From an uncultured Erythrobacter sp. (GTDB taxonomy: Bacteria; Pseudomonadota; Alphaproteobacteria; Sphingomonadales; Sphingomonadaceae), in the NCBI GenBank assembly GCA_947502305.1, contig CANMZA010000001.1, positions 1,116,001 through 1,180,000 of the forward strand: DNA of 64,000 bases, given 5' to 3'. Each line of letters starts with the position of its first letter. The first letter of the stretch is position 1. The notes under the pieces were generated by a model that ran no database searches, was not told the origin of the DNA, and was given only the letters and a program-made list of their open reading frames with translations. The translations under genes and the position numbers were made by a program. Positions 43,527 through 52,128 of the stretch are shown piece by piece.

Positions 43527-44024
43527 ATGAAGTGGATTATCGCCACGCTAAGCGCGGCTGTCATCTTTGGAATATTGGATGCGCTGTGGCTGCGCTGGGC
43601 CGGGCCGAATTTGTATGAGCCGTCGATTGGCGAGCTGATGGCGGATGAGTTTAATCCGATCGCGGCGGCGGCGTTTTATCTCATCTATCTGGCCGGGGCA
43701 TTGTGGTTCGCGATTCGCCCCGGATTGCAAAGCGGCCAAGTGCGTGTGGCACTGATCAATGGAATTTTGCTGGGGGCATTGTGTTACGCGACCTTTGATT
43801 TGACCAGCCAAGCTGTGTTTAAAGTGTGGGCGACTAAAATCACGATCATCGATATGTTGTGGGGCGCATTCGCAACCGGCACGACCAGCGCGATTGCGAC
43901 ATGGATTGCGCTGCGCTTTACAGGCGGTTTTGCGGGCGATTTCACTGACGGTATCGCTGGCGGCATCACTGGTGATGAGGCCGGGGCGGAACATTCTGAA
44001 ACTGCGGCGCAGCACAAGGACTAA
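43527..44024 (+). CDS. DUF2177-family membrane protein
   Basis: A 165-residue membrane protein with four segments. The family pattern is visible: FGILDALWLRWAGPNLYEPS, AAFYLIYLAGALWFAIRPGL, GALCYATFDLTSQAVFKVWA and IIDMLWGAFATGTTSAIATW. The function is unknown. An unusual C-terminal tail is rich in Gly, Asp and Ala. The ATG at 43527 was chosen; the frame extends 60 codons upstream without a membrane segment. Confidence 0.85.
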   Translation: MKWIIATLSAAVIFGILDALWLRWAGPNLYEPSIGELMADEFNPIAAAAFYLIYLAGALWFAIRPGLQSGQVRVALINGILLGALCYATFDLTSQAVFKVWATKITIIDMLWGAFATGTTSAIATWIALRFTGGFAGDFTDGIAGGITGDEAGAEHSETAAQHKD

Positions 44025-44037
44025 CAGGGGCTAATTT

Positions 44038-44712
44038 ATGTTTATCGGTCACTTTGCCCCGGCATTCGTTGCCGCCGCGGCCTATTCGCGCGGCCCCAAA
44101 TTGGGCACCTATTTCATTGCCGCTCAATTGGTGGATTGGGCATTTTTCGCACTGGTGATGCTGGGCGTGGAAAAGATGCGGATTGATCCCGGCGCAACCG
44201 TGATGGTGCCGTTTGATCTGTATTTTATGCCCTACACCCATAGCCTCGCGGCGGTGGGCGCTTGGGCGCTGGCAATGGGCATCGTGGTGGCGATTTGGCA
44301 CAAGGATGCGCTTGGCGGAGTGCTCGCAGCGGTTGTTGTGGCCTCGCATTGGCTGCTCGATTGGCTGACGCACGCCCCCGATCTGACGATTGCTGGCGGG
44401 GATCAACGATATGGTCTGGGCCTGTGGAACCACCCAGAAATTGCCATGCCGCTAGAGATCGGCATCACACTCGCGGCGTTTATCTATTACATCAAACGTT
44501 CGCGCGGCCCTGCGGCCCAACCGCTGATTTTGCTGGCGGTGCTGCTCACCTTTCAGCTGATCAATTGGTTCGCCCCTCCCCCGGCAGAAGCAAGCATGAT
44601 GGTCTATGCCCAAGCGTTGATTGCATTTGGTGTGGCAACCGGATTTGCTGTGTGGGTCGGGGAGAACCGCTATTTTACACAGCGCGGCGGGTTGGCGGCG
44701 GCGAGCCTGTAA
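44038..44712 (+). CDS. Polytopic membrane protein of the YdjM/metal-dependent hydrolase type
   Basis: A 224-residue protein with about six membrane segments. Conserved polar residues sit in or next to the membrane: [11 protein letters not shown] at the N-terminus, [18 protein letters not shown] and [17 protein letters not shown]. This His/Asp pattern fits the DUF457/YdjM superfamily of predicted membrane-bound metal-dependent hydrolases. The substrate is unknown. It lies 13 bases after the DUF2177 gene and 16 before purL. Confidence 0.75.
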   Translation: MFIGHFAPAFVAAAAYSRGPKLGTYFIAAQLVDWAFFALVMLGVEKMRIDPGATVMVPFDLYFMPYTHSLAAVGAWALAMGIVVAIWHKDALGGVLAAVVVASHWLLDWLTHAPDLTIAGGDQRYGLGLWNHPEIAMPLEIGITLAAFIYYIKRSRGPAAQPLILLAVLLTFQLINWFAPPPAEASMMVYAQALIAFGVATGFAVWVGENRYFTQRGGLAAASL

Positions 44713-44728
44713 TTTATGGGGTGCTCGC

Positions 44729-46984
44729 ATGAGCGAAATTACCCCAGAAATCGTCGAGCAGCACGGACTGTCCCCTGAAGAGTATAAGCGCGTCTTAAGC
44801 GGGCTTGGCCGGGAACCGAATCTGGTCGAATTAGGCATATTCTCCGTCATGTGGTCGGAGCATTGCAGCTATAAATCTTCGCGCCTGCATCTGAAGAAAC
44901 TGCCGACCGAGGCGCCTTGGGTGATTTGCGGCCCCGGCGAGAATGCCGGGATCATCGACATTGGCGAAGGCCCCGATGGCAAAGGGCAAGCGGCGATCTT
45001 TAAGATGGAGAGCCACAACCACCCCTCTTACATCGAACCGTATCAAGGCGCGGCGACCGGCGTTGGCGGGATTTTGCGCGATGTCTTCACAATGGGCGCG
45101 CGCCCTGTGGCGAATATGAACGCGCTGCGGTTTGGCCGCCCCGATCACCCCAAGATGAAGCACCTTGTGCAAGGCGTCGTCGCCGGGATTGGCGGATATG
45201 GCAATTGCGTCGGCGTGCCGACCATTGGGGGTGAGACGAATTTCCACCCGGCCTATGATGGCAATATCCTTGTGAATGCCATGACGGTTGGCGTCGCGGA
45301 TACGGATAAGATTTTCTATTCCGCCGCGACCGGCGTGGGCAATCCGATTGTCTATGTCGGATCCAAAACCGGGCGCGACGGTATTCACGGCGCGACCATG
45401 GCCAGCGCCGATTTCGGCGAAGACACCGAAGCCAAACGCCCCACGGTGCAGGTTGGCGATCCGTTCACGGAAAAACTGCTGATCGAGGCGTGTCTGGAAT
45501 TGATGGCGACCGATGCGATTGTTGCGATCCAAGATATGGGCGCGGCGGGCCTGACCTCCTCCAGCGTCGAAATGGCGACCAACGGCAAGGCTGGGATCCG
45601 GCTGGACATGAACAAAGTGCCCTGCCGCGAATCGGGCATGACCCCTTATGAAATGATGCTGAGCGAGAGCCAGGAGCGGATGCTAATGGTTCTGAAGCCT
45701 GGCAAAGAAGCCATGGCTCAGGCGATTTTTGAGAAATGGGAATTGGACTTCGCGATCATCGGCGAAGTGACCGATACGCAGCACATGGTGCTGGAATTTG
45801 ATGGGGAGGTTGTCTGCGACATCCCGCTGGGGCCATTGGCCGCCGACGCGCCGGAATATGATCGCCCCTATCTGTCGATTGAAGAATACAAGACATGGGC
45901 CGGGATCGCCCCGCTCGATCACACGCCGGTCTGCGATGATCCGGGCGCCGATTTGCTGACGATGCTCGCCAGCCCGGCGCTGGGTTCGCGCCGCTGGATT
46001 TCGGAACAATATGACAGCCAAGTGATGGCCGACACGATCCAAACCGGCGGCGATGCCAGTGTGGTGCGGGTCCACGGCACTGACAAAGCGCTGGCGATCA
46101 GCACGGATTGCACCCCGCGATACGTCCATGCCGATCCCTATGAAGGCGGCAAACAAGCCATTGCAGAGGCCTATCGCAACCTATGCGCCGTCGGCGCGCG
46201 GCCGCTGGCGGTGACCAATTGCCTGAATTTTGCCAACCCGCAGCGGCCCGAAATCATGGCGCAATTCGTCCACGCATTGGACGGTATGGGCGAGGCATGC
46301 CGGGCGCTCGATTTCCCAATCGTGTCGGGCAATGTGTCGCTTTATAATGAAAGCAAGGCGACCGGCGGCGGCAGCGCGATTTTACCAACCCCTGCGATTG
46401 GCGGCGTCGGCTTGATCGATGATGCGGCGACGATGGTGACATCCGCTTTCAAATCACCGGGTGATGCGATCTATCTGATTGCGCCGGAATTTTGGGCGAA
46501 ACCTGATCCAACCCGGTCACATCTCGGCAAAAGCCTGTGGCTCGATATCGTCAAAGGGCTCGACGCCGGGCGCGCACCGCCGGTCGATCTTGCCGCAGAA
46601 CGCGGCGCGGGCGATATTGTCCGGCGTTTGATTGACGCCCGCGTCCTGAGCGCGGTGCATGATCTGTCCGATGGCGGCCTTGCGGTCGCTTTGGCAGAGA
46701 TGGCGCTGTCTGGCGGGATCGGCGCAGAGGTTTCCGCCAATGACGATTACAGCGCGGCGCAATGGTGGTTTGGCGAGGATCAGGCGCGTTATATCCTGAC
46801 GGTTTCGGCTGAAAATGCCGATGCGTTCAACCGCATGGTCGCAGAAGGGCCGCAAACGCCAGAGGCTGAAATGGTCGGTTTCCACCGGATCGGCACCGTT
46901 GGCGGGGACAGCCTGCTGGGTGTGCCGCTGGCGGATTTACGAACCGCGCATGAAAGCTTCTTTGCCGATTGGATGGCGGCGTAG
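44729..46984 (+). CDS. purL: Phosphoribosylformylglycinamidine synthase subunit PurL
   Basis: Fourth step of purine synthesis. The 751-residue product is the small-type PurL that works with separate PurQ and PurS. Landmarks: [35 protein letters not shown], the ATP/metal loop [33 protein letters not shown] and, in the second half, [20 protein letters not shown]. The ATG at 44729 fits the family start. Confidence 0.97.
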   Translation: MSEITPEIVEQHGLSPEEYKRVLSGLGREPNLVELGIFSVMWSEHCSYKSSRLHLKKLPTEAPWVICGPGENAGIIDIGEGPDGKGQAAIFKMESHNHPSYIEPYQGAATGVGGILRDVFTMGARPVANMNALRFGRPDHPKMKHLVQGVVAGIGGYGNCVGVPTIGGETNFHPAYDGNILVNAMTVGVADTDKIFYSAATGVGNPIVYVGSKTGRDGIHGATMASADFGEDTEAKRPTVQVGDPFTEKLLIEACLELMATDAIVAIQDMGAAGLTSSSVEMATNGKAGIRLDMNKVPCRESGMTPYEMMLSESQERMLMVLKPGKEAMAQAIFEKWELDFAIIGEVTDTQHMVLEFDGEVVCDIPLGPLAADAPEYDRPYLSIEEYKTWAGIAPLDHTPVCDDPGADLLTMLASPALGSRRWISEQYDSQVMADTIQTGGDASVVRVHGTDKALAISTDCTPRYVHADPYEGGKQAIAEAYRNLCAVGARPLAVTNCLNFANPQRPEIMAQFVHALDGMGEACRALDFPIVSGNVSLYNESKATGGGSAILPTPAIGGVGLIDDAATMVTSAFKSPGDAIYLIAPEFWAKPDPTRSHLGKSLWLDIVKGLDAGRAPPVDLAAERGAGDIVRRLIDARVLSAVHDLSDGGLAVALAEMALSGGIGAEVSANDDYSAAQWWFGEDQARYILTVSAENADAFNRMVAEGPQTPEAEMVGFHRIGTVGGDSLLGVPLADLRTAHESFFADWMAA

Positions 46985-47307
46985 AAACGCTTCAATTCAT
47001 CGCGCATTATGGCGGGCATTTCCTCGCACCTTTCGCCATCGCTGCGCTGATCTGGCGCGCGGAATGGAAAAAAGCGGGCGCGGTGATGGTCGCGGCCAAT
47101 CTGATCGACCTAGACCATTTGCTCGCCAGCCCGATTTTCGATCCGGGCCGGTGCAGTGTCGGGTTTCATCTGCTGCATGGATGGCAGGCGGCGCTGGTTT
47201 ACGCAGGCCTGCTGCTTGTCCCGGTTTGGTGGGTGCGCGCCTTGGGCTTGGGCGCGCTGTGGCATTTGGCAGTCGATTATGGCGATTGCCAAATGATGGC
47301 GGTTTAG
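46969..47307 (+). CDS. DUF6122-type small membrane protein
   Basis: A 112-residue membrane protein. It contains [60 protein letters not shown] and a final [16 protein letters not shown]. Conserved H and D residues beside hydrophobic segments recall the DUF6122 / YdjM-like membrane hydrolases. The TTG start overlaps the purL end by 16 bases; its stop overlaps the convergent Coq4-like gene by four bases. Confidence 0.75.
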   Translation: MDGGVETLQFIAHYGGHFLAPFAIAALIWRAEWKKAGAVMVAANLIDLDHLLASPIFDPGRCSVGFHLLHGWQAALVYAGLLLVPVWWVRALGLGALWHLAVDYGDCQMMAV

Positions 47308-48134
47308 GCCGCTTTCGCGCCGCTAATATCCAAATCTTCCTCGCCATGCCCTTCGGCCTCTAGAATGCGCAAACATTCGCGGTAGATCACCGGCTTGCCA
47401 ATATTGAGCCGCGCGCGCACCGCATCAATATCGTCGCGCATCACTGCCTCAATATCCATATGAGCCAGCTTCGCCGCTGCTTTGCCCAGCGCGCGGCCTT
47501 CTTTAATCGCGCCGTAAATCGGAGCAGATGTGCCGGTCACTTTCTTGATCTGACGCGCGGCGGCATAGGCGATGAATTTCACGCCCAAATTGTGGTTCTG
47601 CTCGTAACTAAAGCCAAGCAACGCCGCCTCACCCAGAGCATCGCGGCCATAGGTGGTCAGCACGTGAAACAGATCATGCGTATCGCGCAGACGGCACAGA
47701 TACCATTCAATCTGATCCGCCGGGCGATCCTCAAGCGGGCGCCATTCATAGCTTTCATCCGCAAGACCATTCGCCGTCAGCCCTTCGCGGCGCATAAAAT
47801 CAATATAGGTGCGCGCAACCGTGCCCGGCCCGCAATCGGCCCATGCGCTGTGATTGTCGAGCATATCGGGGATCGAGACGCCGTCTTCGCGCGCCATAAA
47901 ACGCTGCCCCTCAGGCGTGGTGATGAACGCTTCTGCTTGCCGCCGGATCTTGCGGCCCTTCAACGCTTCGATGATGTGAAACACCTGCTTGGTGTCTTCT
48001 TTATCGGCCACCAAATTGCGGAAATGATGCAGAGCCTTGAACGGGCGAAAGCCCACAACGTCGCGGTCTTCTGCGATCAAAGGGCGTTCTAGTATCGATG
48101 CGGCTGTCACAGCCGCTGGTCCAGTATTGGCCAT
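47304..48134 (-). CDS. Coq4-family protein (first copy)
   Basis: A 276-residue protein with the COQ4 zinc signature HDxxHx11E, seen as HDLFHVLTTYGRDALGE. Other family stretches are LVADKEDTKQVFHIIEALKG and IYGAIKEGRALGKAAAKLAH. Coq4 acts in ubiquinone biosynthesis. Of two adjacent ATGs, the second (48134) has the better spacing to AGGAGG. It is divergent from the deiodinase-like gene and is a paralogue of the gene at 49008-49841. Confidence 0.88.
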   Translation of the reverse strand: MANTGPAAVTAASILERPLIAEDRDVVGFRPFKALHHFRNLVADKEDTKQVFHIIEALKGRKIRRQAEAFITTPEGQRFMAREDGVSIPDMLDNHSAWADCGPGTVARTYIDFMRREGLTANGLADESYEWRPLEDRPADQIEWYLCRLRDTHDLFHVLTTYGRDALGEAALLGFSYEQNHNLGVKFIAYAAARQIKKVTGTSAPIYGAIKEGRALGKAAAKLAHMDIEAVMRDDIDAVRARLNIGKPVIYRECLRILEAEGHGEEDLDISGAKAA

Positions 48135-48188
48135 CATTTCCTCCTGGGTGGCCGCCTCGCCTTTTATGCGGTTCGCGACTCAAACTAA

Positions 48189-48223
48189 GTTCATGAACCG
48201 CAACTTACATTGATGTTAGTAAG
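48189..48223. promoter_or_regulatory. Palindromes in the divergent Coq4-like/nitroreductase promoter region
   Basis: Two palindromes lie side by side: a perfect 10-bp GTTCATGAAC (48189-48198), and CTTAC (48204-48208) mirrored by GTAAG (48219-48223) around 10 bases. The spacing and TTAC/GTAA half-sites resemble operators of TetR-family repressors. No regulator gene is adjacent, so the assignment is inference from sequence shape. Confidence 0.4.
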
Positions 48224-48314
48224 TGTCAAGAGGCGCATTCCGTAGGGGCAAAAACCCACCTCACGCGCGCCTGTTTGCCCTTCCTTTTGCGCCGAAATAT
48301 GCCAAGAGGGCGCC

Positions 48315-49001
48315 ATGCAAAATCACGACACCGCGCCCTATTCCCTCACCGCCCTGCCCGACGACGAATCCGTCGCCCGCGCCCGCGCCTTGCGCGACCG
48401 GCTGAAAGAACGCCGCACCTGCCGATATTTCACCGATGAAGCCGTGCCGCGCGCCGCCATCGAAGCGGCAATCGAAGCCGCTGGAACCGCGCCCAATGGC
48501 GCCAACCACCAACCGTGGCATTTCGCAGTGGTGGAAACAGCAGCAAAAAAACGCGCCATCCGCGAAGCGGCAGAGGCCGAGGAACGCAAATTCTACGGCG
48601 CAGATGGCGACGCCCCCAAAGCAAGCGACGAATGGCTCGGCGCGCTCAAGGAATTGGGCACAGATGACGAAAAACCATTTCTAGAGACCGCGCCCTATCT
48701 GATCGTGGTGTTTGCTCAGCGCAAAGGCGGCATCGAAGAAGACGGCAAGACGCAAAATTATTACGTCAATGAAAGCGTCGGCATTGCGTGCGGAATGTTG
48801 ATTGCGACCTTGCATGAGGCCGGATTGGCGACCCTGACGCACACCCCATCCCCGATGGGATTTTTGCGCGAAGCCTGCGAACGGCCGGAATGGGAAAAGC
48901 CGCTGATGATTGTGGTCGTGGGCAGGCCGAGCGAGGACGCAACCGTCCCCGCCCATGCGTTGAAAAAGAAACCTTTGAGCCAAATTTCCAGCTGGCTCTA
49001 G
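48315..49001 (+). CDS. Nitroreductase-family flavoprotein, iodotyrosine deiodinase-like
   Basis: A 228-residue FMN protein of the nitroreductase superfamily. FMN-phosphate contacts are in RLKERRTCRYFTDEAV, then AAGTAPNGANHQPWHFAVVE and ESVGIACGMLIATLHEAGLA. The whole second half, including HTPSPMGFLREACERPEWEK and then GRPSEDATVPAHALKKKPLS, follows vertebrate iodotyrosine deiodinase (IYD) very closely. The E-x3-Y of the IYD substrate lid is present (ERKFY) and a lysine follows in ALKEL. IYDs reductively remove iodide, bromide or chloride from halotyrosines. The true substrate here is unknown. Confidence 0.85.
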   Translation: MQNHDTAPYSLTALPDDESVARARALRDRLKERRTCRYFTDEAVPRAAIEAAIEAAGTAPNGANHQPWHFAVVETAAKKRAIREAAEAEERKFYGADGDAPKASDEWLGALKELGTDDEKPFLETAPYLIVVFAQRKGGIEEDGKTQNYYVNESVGIACGMLIATLHEAGLATLTHTPSPMGFLREACERPEWEKPLMIVVVGRPSEDATVPAHALKKKPLSQISSWL

Positions 49002-49007
49002 GCCAAA

Positions 49008-49841
49008 TTACGCCGAAGCAAGCTCGCCAGACTGCGTCTCAGGCGTCAGCAAATTGTAGGGATCAATCCCTTCGCTGCGCCAGATTTTATGGCATTCGCG
49101 GTACACGGTCGGCTCAGGGATATTCATCGCCGCGCGCACCCGGTCAAAGGGTTGTTTTAGCAATTCGCGGATCGGTTGCTCCACCAATTTCGGCGCCCCG
49201 CGCCCGGTGCGTTTCGCCTGCTGCGCCGCGCCCAAGATCGGCGCGCGGCTGCCCTTCACCTGCATTTTGATATTCACCGATCCGGCATATCCGATGAGCA
49301 AATGCCCATCCGACGGCGATTGGCCATGCGTAAACAGCAACACGCATTGTTCACCCAAAGCATCCCGGCCATACCCGGTCAGCACATGAAACAGATCATG
49401 CGTGTCGCGCGAACGGTCGGTTAGCCATTGCAGCAAATCGTCATATTTCGGGCGGCCAATGCTTTCCGATTCCGCCACCAAACCGGCGGCGGTCAATCCT
49501 TCGCTCTCCATGAAATCACAATAGGCATGCGCCAGACTGCCCTTCGGTGTCTTTCTCAGAGTTTTGTGATCATCGAGGATTTCGGCGAGGTTCGGTTCTG
49601 TTTCGCGGAGATAATCGCCGCGTTCGGAAAAACACAGATCCTCAACCCGCGGGATCATCTTGTTCGATGGCAGGGCATCGTAGATTTCAAACACCAGGCC
49701 GGTGTTTTCCTTGTCCTGCATCAACAGGCGGAAATTCTTGATTGCGCGCGGCAGGGAATAACGCGGTTTGGGACGGTCGGCGTGGCTTAAGACAGTTCCG
49801 TCATTGGCGAAACGCGCGGAATAATCGGCGATATTGTTCAT
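49008..49841 (-). CDS. Coq4-family protein (second copy)
   Basis: A 277-residue paralogue of the gene at 47304-48134 with the same HDxxHx11E zinc motif (HDLFHVLTGYGRDALGE), plus LMQDKENTGLVFEIYDALPS near the N-terminus and PTVYRECHKIWRSEGID at the end. It converges on the deiodinase-like gene with six bases between the stops. It may be the second member of a ubiquinone-linked pair or have a separate role; the window gives no direct evidence. Confidence 0.87.
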   Translation of the reverse strand: MNNIADYSARFANDGTVLSHADRPKPRYSLPRAIKNFRLLMQDKENTGLVFEIYDALPSNKMIPRVEDLCFSERGDYLRETEPNLAEILDDHKTLRKTPKGSLAHAYCDFMESEGLTAAGLVAESESIGRPKYDDLLQWLTDRSRDTHDLFHVLTGYGRDALGEQCVLLFTHGQSPSDGHLLIGYAGSVNIKMQVKGSRAPILGAAQQAKRTGRGAPKLVEQPIRELLKQPFDRVRAAMNIPEPTVYRECHKIWRSEGIDPYNLLTPETQSGELASA

Positions 49842-49970
49842 GTTAGTCGGCTCTTCGGGGCTTGAATCGGTGCGCCGCCTTGCAAAAGGGGCGCCGTAAG
49901 GGGGTTTCCGATGAGCTAGCCCGGATTGTTTACGTAACCGTAAATCGCCGCCGATTTAACGGACGAAATT

Positions 49971-50879
49971 TTACCCCAAAACCCAGTCTTTTTGCGGGAT
50001 ACCGAGCAAGGATAGGACCGCCGTTAGATCACCATGATCCACGCGCCCATTGGCCGCAGCGCGTGCTTTTGGTTTGGCGCGGTAAGCAAACCCGTAAGTC
50101 GCCGCGTCGATCATCGGGATATCATTCGCCCCGTCCCCGGTGGCCAAGACAGGCCAATATCCGCCAATCTTGGCCGCCTCTTCGATCAGCACCGCCTTCT
50201 TCGTCCCGGCATCCGTGATCGGCCCATCCAGCTGTCCGGTCAGCCGGCCGCCTGCCGTCCCAAGCCGATTGCCTACCACCCTGTCAAAACCCAGCCATTC
50301 GGCAACAACATCGCCGAAATGGTGAAAACCGCCGGTCACCAAAACATTGCGGCACCCCATTGCCTTCAGTGTTTTGGACAGAATTTTCGCGCCCGGCGTC
50401 GGCGTAATCCGGTCATCTAAACAGCGGTCTATCGCAGAAACCTCTAACCCTTCGAGCAGGGCGACCCGCTCCCGCAAGGCATCCTCGAAATCGAGCTCGC
50501 CTTGCATCGCACGTTCGGTGATATCGGCGATTTTGTCCTTTAAGCCGGCATAATCGGCCAATTCGTCGATGCATTCTTGGCCGATCATTGTCGAATCCAT
50601 GTCGGAGATGAACAGGCGCGGGATTGTGATTTCTTCTGTGCAAACCAACGCGTCATACGTTTCAAAATGCGTTTCAATGACGTTGAATGCCAAGCGAGGA
50701 TCGCTCGCATCGAACTGCAATTCCAGCACCGTTCCGCCAGCATCGCCGCCCAGATCGAGCAGCTTCTCTTCGGGCGGAGTGAAGATGTCATCATGACTTG
50801 CATGCAACAAACCACGCCGCATCGCATCAAGCCGTGTTTCCAGATCGACATGGTCTGCTATCAAACGCGCAATGAGCAC
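49971..50879 (-). CDS. serB: Phosphoserine phosphatase
   Basis: Final step of serine biosynthesis. The HAD-type domain shows the nucleophile DMDSTMIGQECIDELADYAG, motif II VLVTGGFHHFG, and motif IV GDGANDIPMIDAATYGFAYR. An ACT-like N-terminus precedes it. The start is the GTG at 50879 (or TTG at 50882), preceded by AGGAG; longer frames run antisense to miaA and are not family-like. The start overlaps that of divergent miaA by eight bases. Confidence 0.95.
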   Translation of the reverse strand: MLIARLIADHVDLETRLDAMRRGLLHASHDDIFTPPEEKLLDLGGDAGGTVLELQFDASDPRLAFNVIETHFETYDALVCTEEITIPRLFISDMDSTMIGQECIDELADYAGLKDKIADITERAMQGELDFEDALRERVALLEGLEVSAIDRCLDDRITPTPGAKILSKTLKAMGCRNVLVTGGFHHFGDVVAEWLGFDRVVGNRLGTAGGRLTGQLDGPITDAGTKKAVLIEEAAKIGGYWPVLATGDGANDIPMIDAATYGFAYRAKPKARAAANGRVDHGDLTAVLSLLGIPQKDWVLG

Positions 50880-51831
50880 CAAAGAATCTCCTGAATCATC
50901 GGCCAAAGCGCCGCCGCTCGCGCTCATTGCAGGGCCGACCGCCAGCGGCAAGAGCGCGGTTGCGGTTCGTTTGGCGAAAGCATTGGAAGCGCAAGATCGC
51001 AGCGCCGTCGTCATCAACGCCGACAGCGCGCAGGTTTACGCCGATCTACAAGTTCTCTCCGCCCGCCCAGATGAGGCCGAGATGGACGGCGTAGAGCACC
51101 GCTTGTTCGGCGCATGGGACGGCGCGGATGCCTGTTCCGCCGCCGATTGGGCCGTCCGCGCAAAGGCAGAGATCGCGGATTGCCATGCCAATGATGCTGT
51201 CCCGATCTTAGTCGGCGGCACTGGCATGTATCTCAAAGTGTTGATCGAAGGGATCGCCCCCATCCCTGCCATCGCCCCAGAAGTGCGCGAAGTGGTGCGG
51301 TCGATGGACACAGAAACCGCCTATGCCGCGTTGATGATAGAGGACCCGGTGCGCGCAGCAGACCTCAATCCCGGCGATAGCCAGCGGATCGCGCGCGCCT
51401 TGGAAGTCAAACGATCAACCGGCGTCACTTTGGGCGATTGGCAGCAAGCAAAGACCGGCGGGATTGGTGAAGAGGTCGCTTTGCATCCGCTCGTAATGAT
51501 GCCGCCGCGCCAATGGGTCTATGACCGATGCGACACCCGCTTTGCCGCGATGTTGGATGATGGCGCGGTGGAGGAAGTCGCGGCTTTGCTGAAACGCGAA
51601 TTGCCCGAAGACCTGCCGATCATGCGCGCGATTGGCGTATCAGAAATCGCCGCCCTGATCCGCGAAGAGATCACCCGCGAAGACGCCATCATCGCCGGAT
51701 CGCAAGCCACCCGCAATTATGCGAAACGGCAATTCACGTGGCTGCGCGGGCAATCACCAGCGGATTGGCCCAAGGTTGAATCTCAAAATATCGAGATTGA
51801 TGAAGTTTTCGCATCTTTATTACAACAATAA
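50872..51831 (+). CDS. miaA: tRNA dimethylallyltransferase
   Basis: MiaA isopentenylates A37 of tRNAs that read UNN codons. The 319-residue product has the P-loop IAGPTASGKSAVAVRLAKAL, the NADSAQVYADLQVLSARPDE stretch, VGGTGMYLKVLIEGIAPIP and the C-terminal ATRNYAKRQFTWLRG tRNA-binding helix. The ATG lacks a strong ribosome-binding site. The gene ends upstream of the ilv leader. Confidence 0.97.
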   Translation: MSTKESPESSAKAPPLALIAGPTASGKSAVAVRLAKALEAQDRSAVVINADSAQVYADLQVLSARPDEAEMDGVEHRLFGAWDGADACSAADWAVRAKAEIADCHANDAVPILVGGTGMYLKVLIEGIAPIPAIAPEVREVVRSMDTETAYAALMIEDPVRAADLNPGDSQRIARALEVKRSTGVTLGDWQQAKTGGIGEEVALHPLVMMPPRQWVYDRCDTRFAAMLDDGAVEEVAALLKRELPEDLPIMRAIGVSEIAALIREEITREDAIIAGSQATRNYAKRQFTWLRGQSPADWPKVESQNIEIDEVFASLLQQ

Positions 51832-51991
51832 GGGTTGACGCGATAGATTCTAATGGCTAGCGACGAAATCAACCAAGCCCTAAGGGTCGCACTAAAACTG
51901 GCACACCATTTGAAATGTGCCGCTATTTGATTTGTCACAAACGCCCGCTATTGCTGGCCGTCCAACGCACAAGGTGAAGGTTTTTTTGATC

Positions 51992-52027
51992 ATGTCTGTC
52001 GTCATTCTAATTGTAGAAACGGGCTGA
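51992..52027 (+). CDS. Leader peptide of the ilvBNC operon
   Basis: An 11-codon frame encodes MSVVILIVETG and then stops at TGA. Six of its residues are Val, Ile or Leu in one block, the end products of the operon that follows. AAGGTGAAGG lies 11 bases upstream of the ATG as a possible ribosome-binding site. A terminator hairpin follows at 52061. Together these are the standard parts of ribosome-mediated attenuation. Confidence 0.8.
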   Translation: MSVVILIVETG

Positions 52028-52060
52028 TCTGGGATTCATCATCATAGAATTTCCTGACCG

Positions 52061-52093
52061 GCCCGACGCGAATATCCGCTTCGGGCTTTTTTT
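52061..52093 (+). terminator. Attenuator (intrinsic terminator) in the ilv leader
   Basis: Stem arms GCCCGA (52061-52066) and TCGGGC (52081-52086) are followed at once by seven T residues (52087-52093). It lies between the leader peptide stop and ilvB. The upstream arm can also pair with CGGGC at the end of the leader peptide (52019-52023), giving a mutually exclusive antiterminator. The pairing is read by eye. Confidence 0.82.
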
Positions 52094-52128
52094 ATATCTG
52101 GGCAGGTTTGATTTTTAGGAGAAGACAC

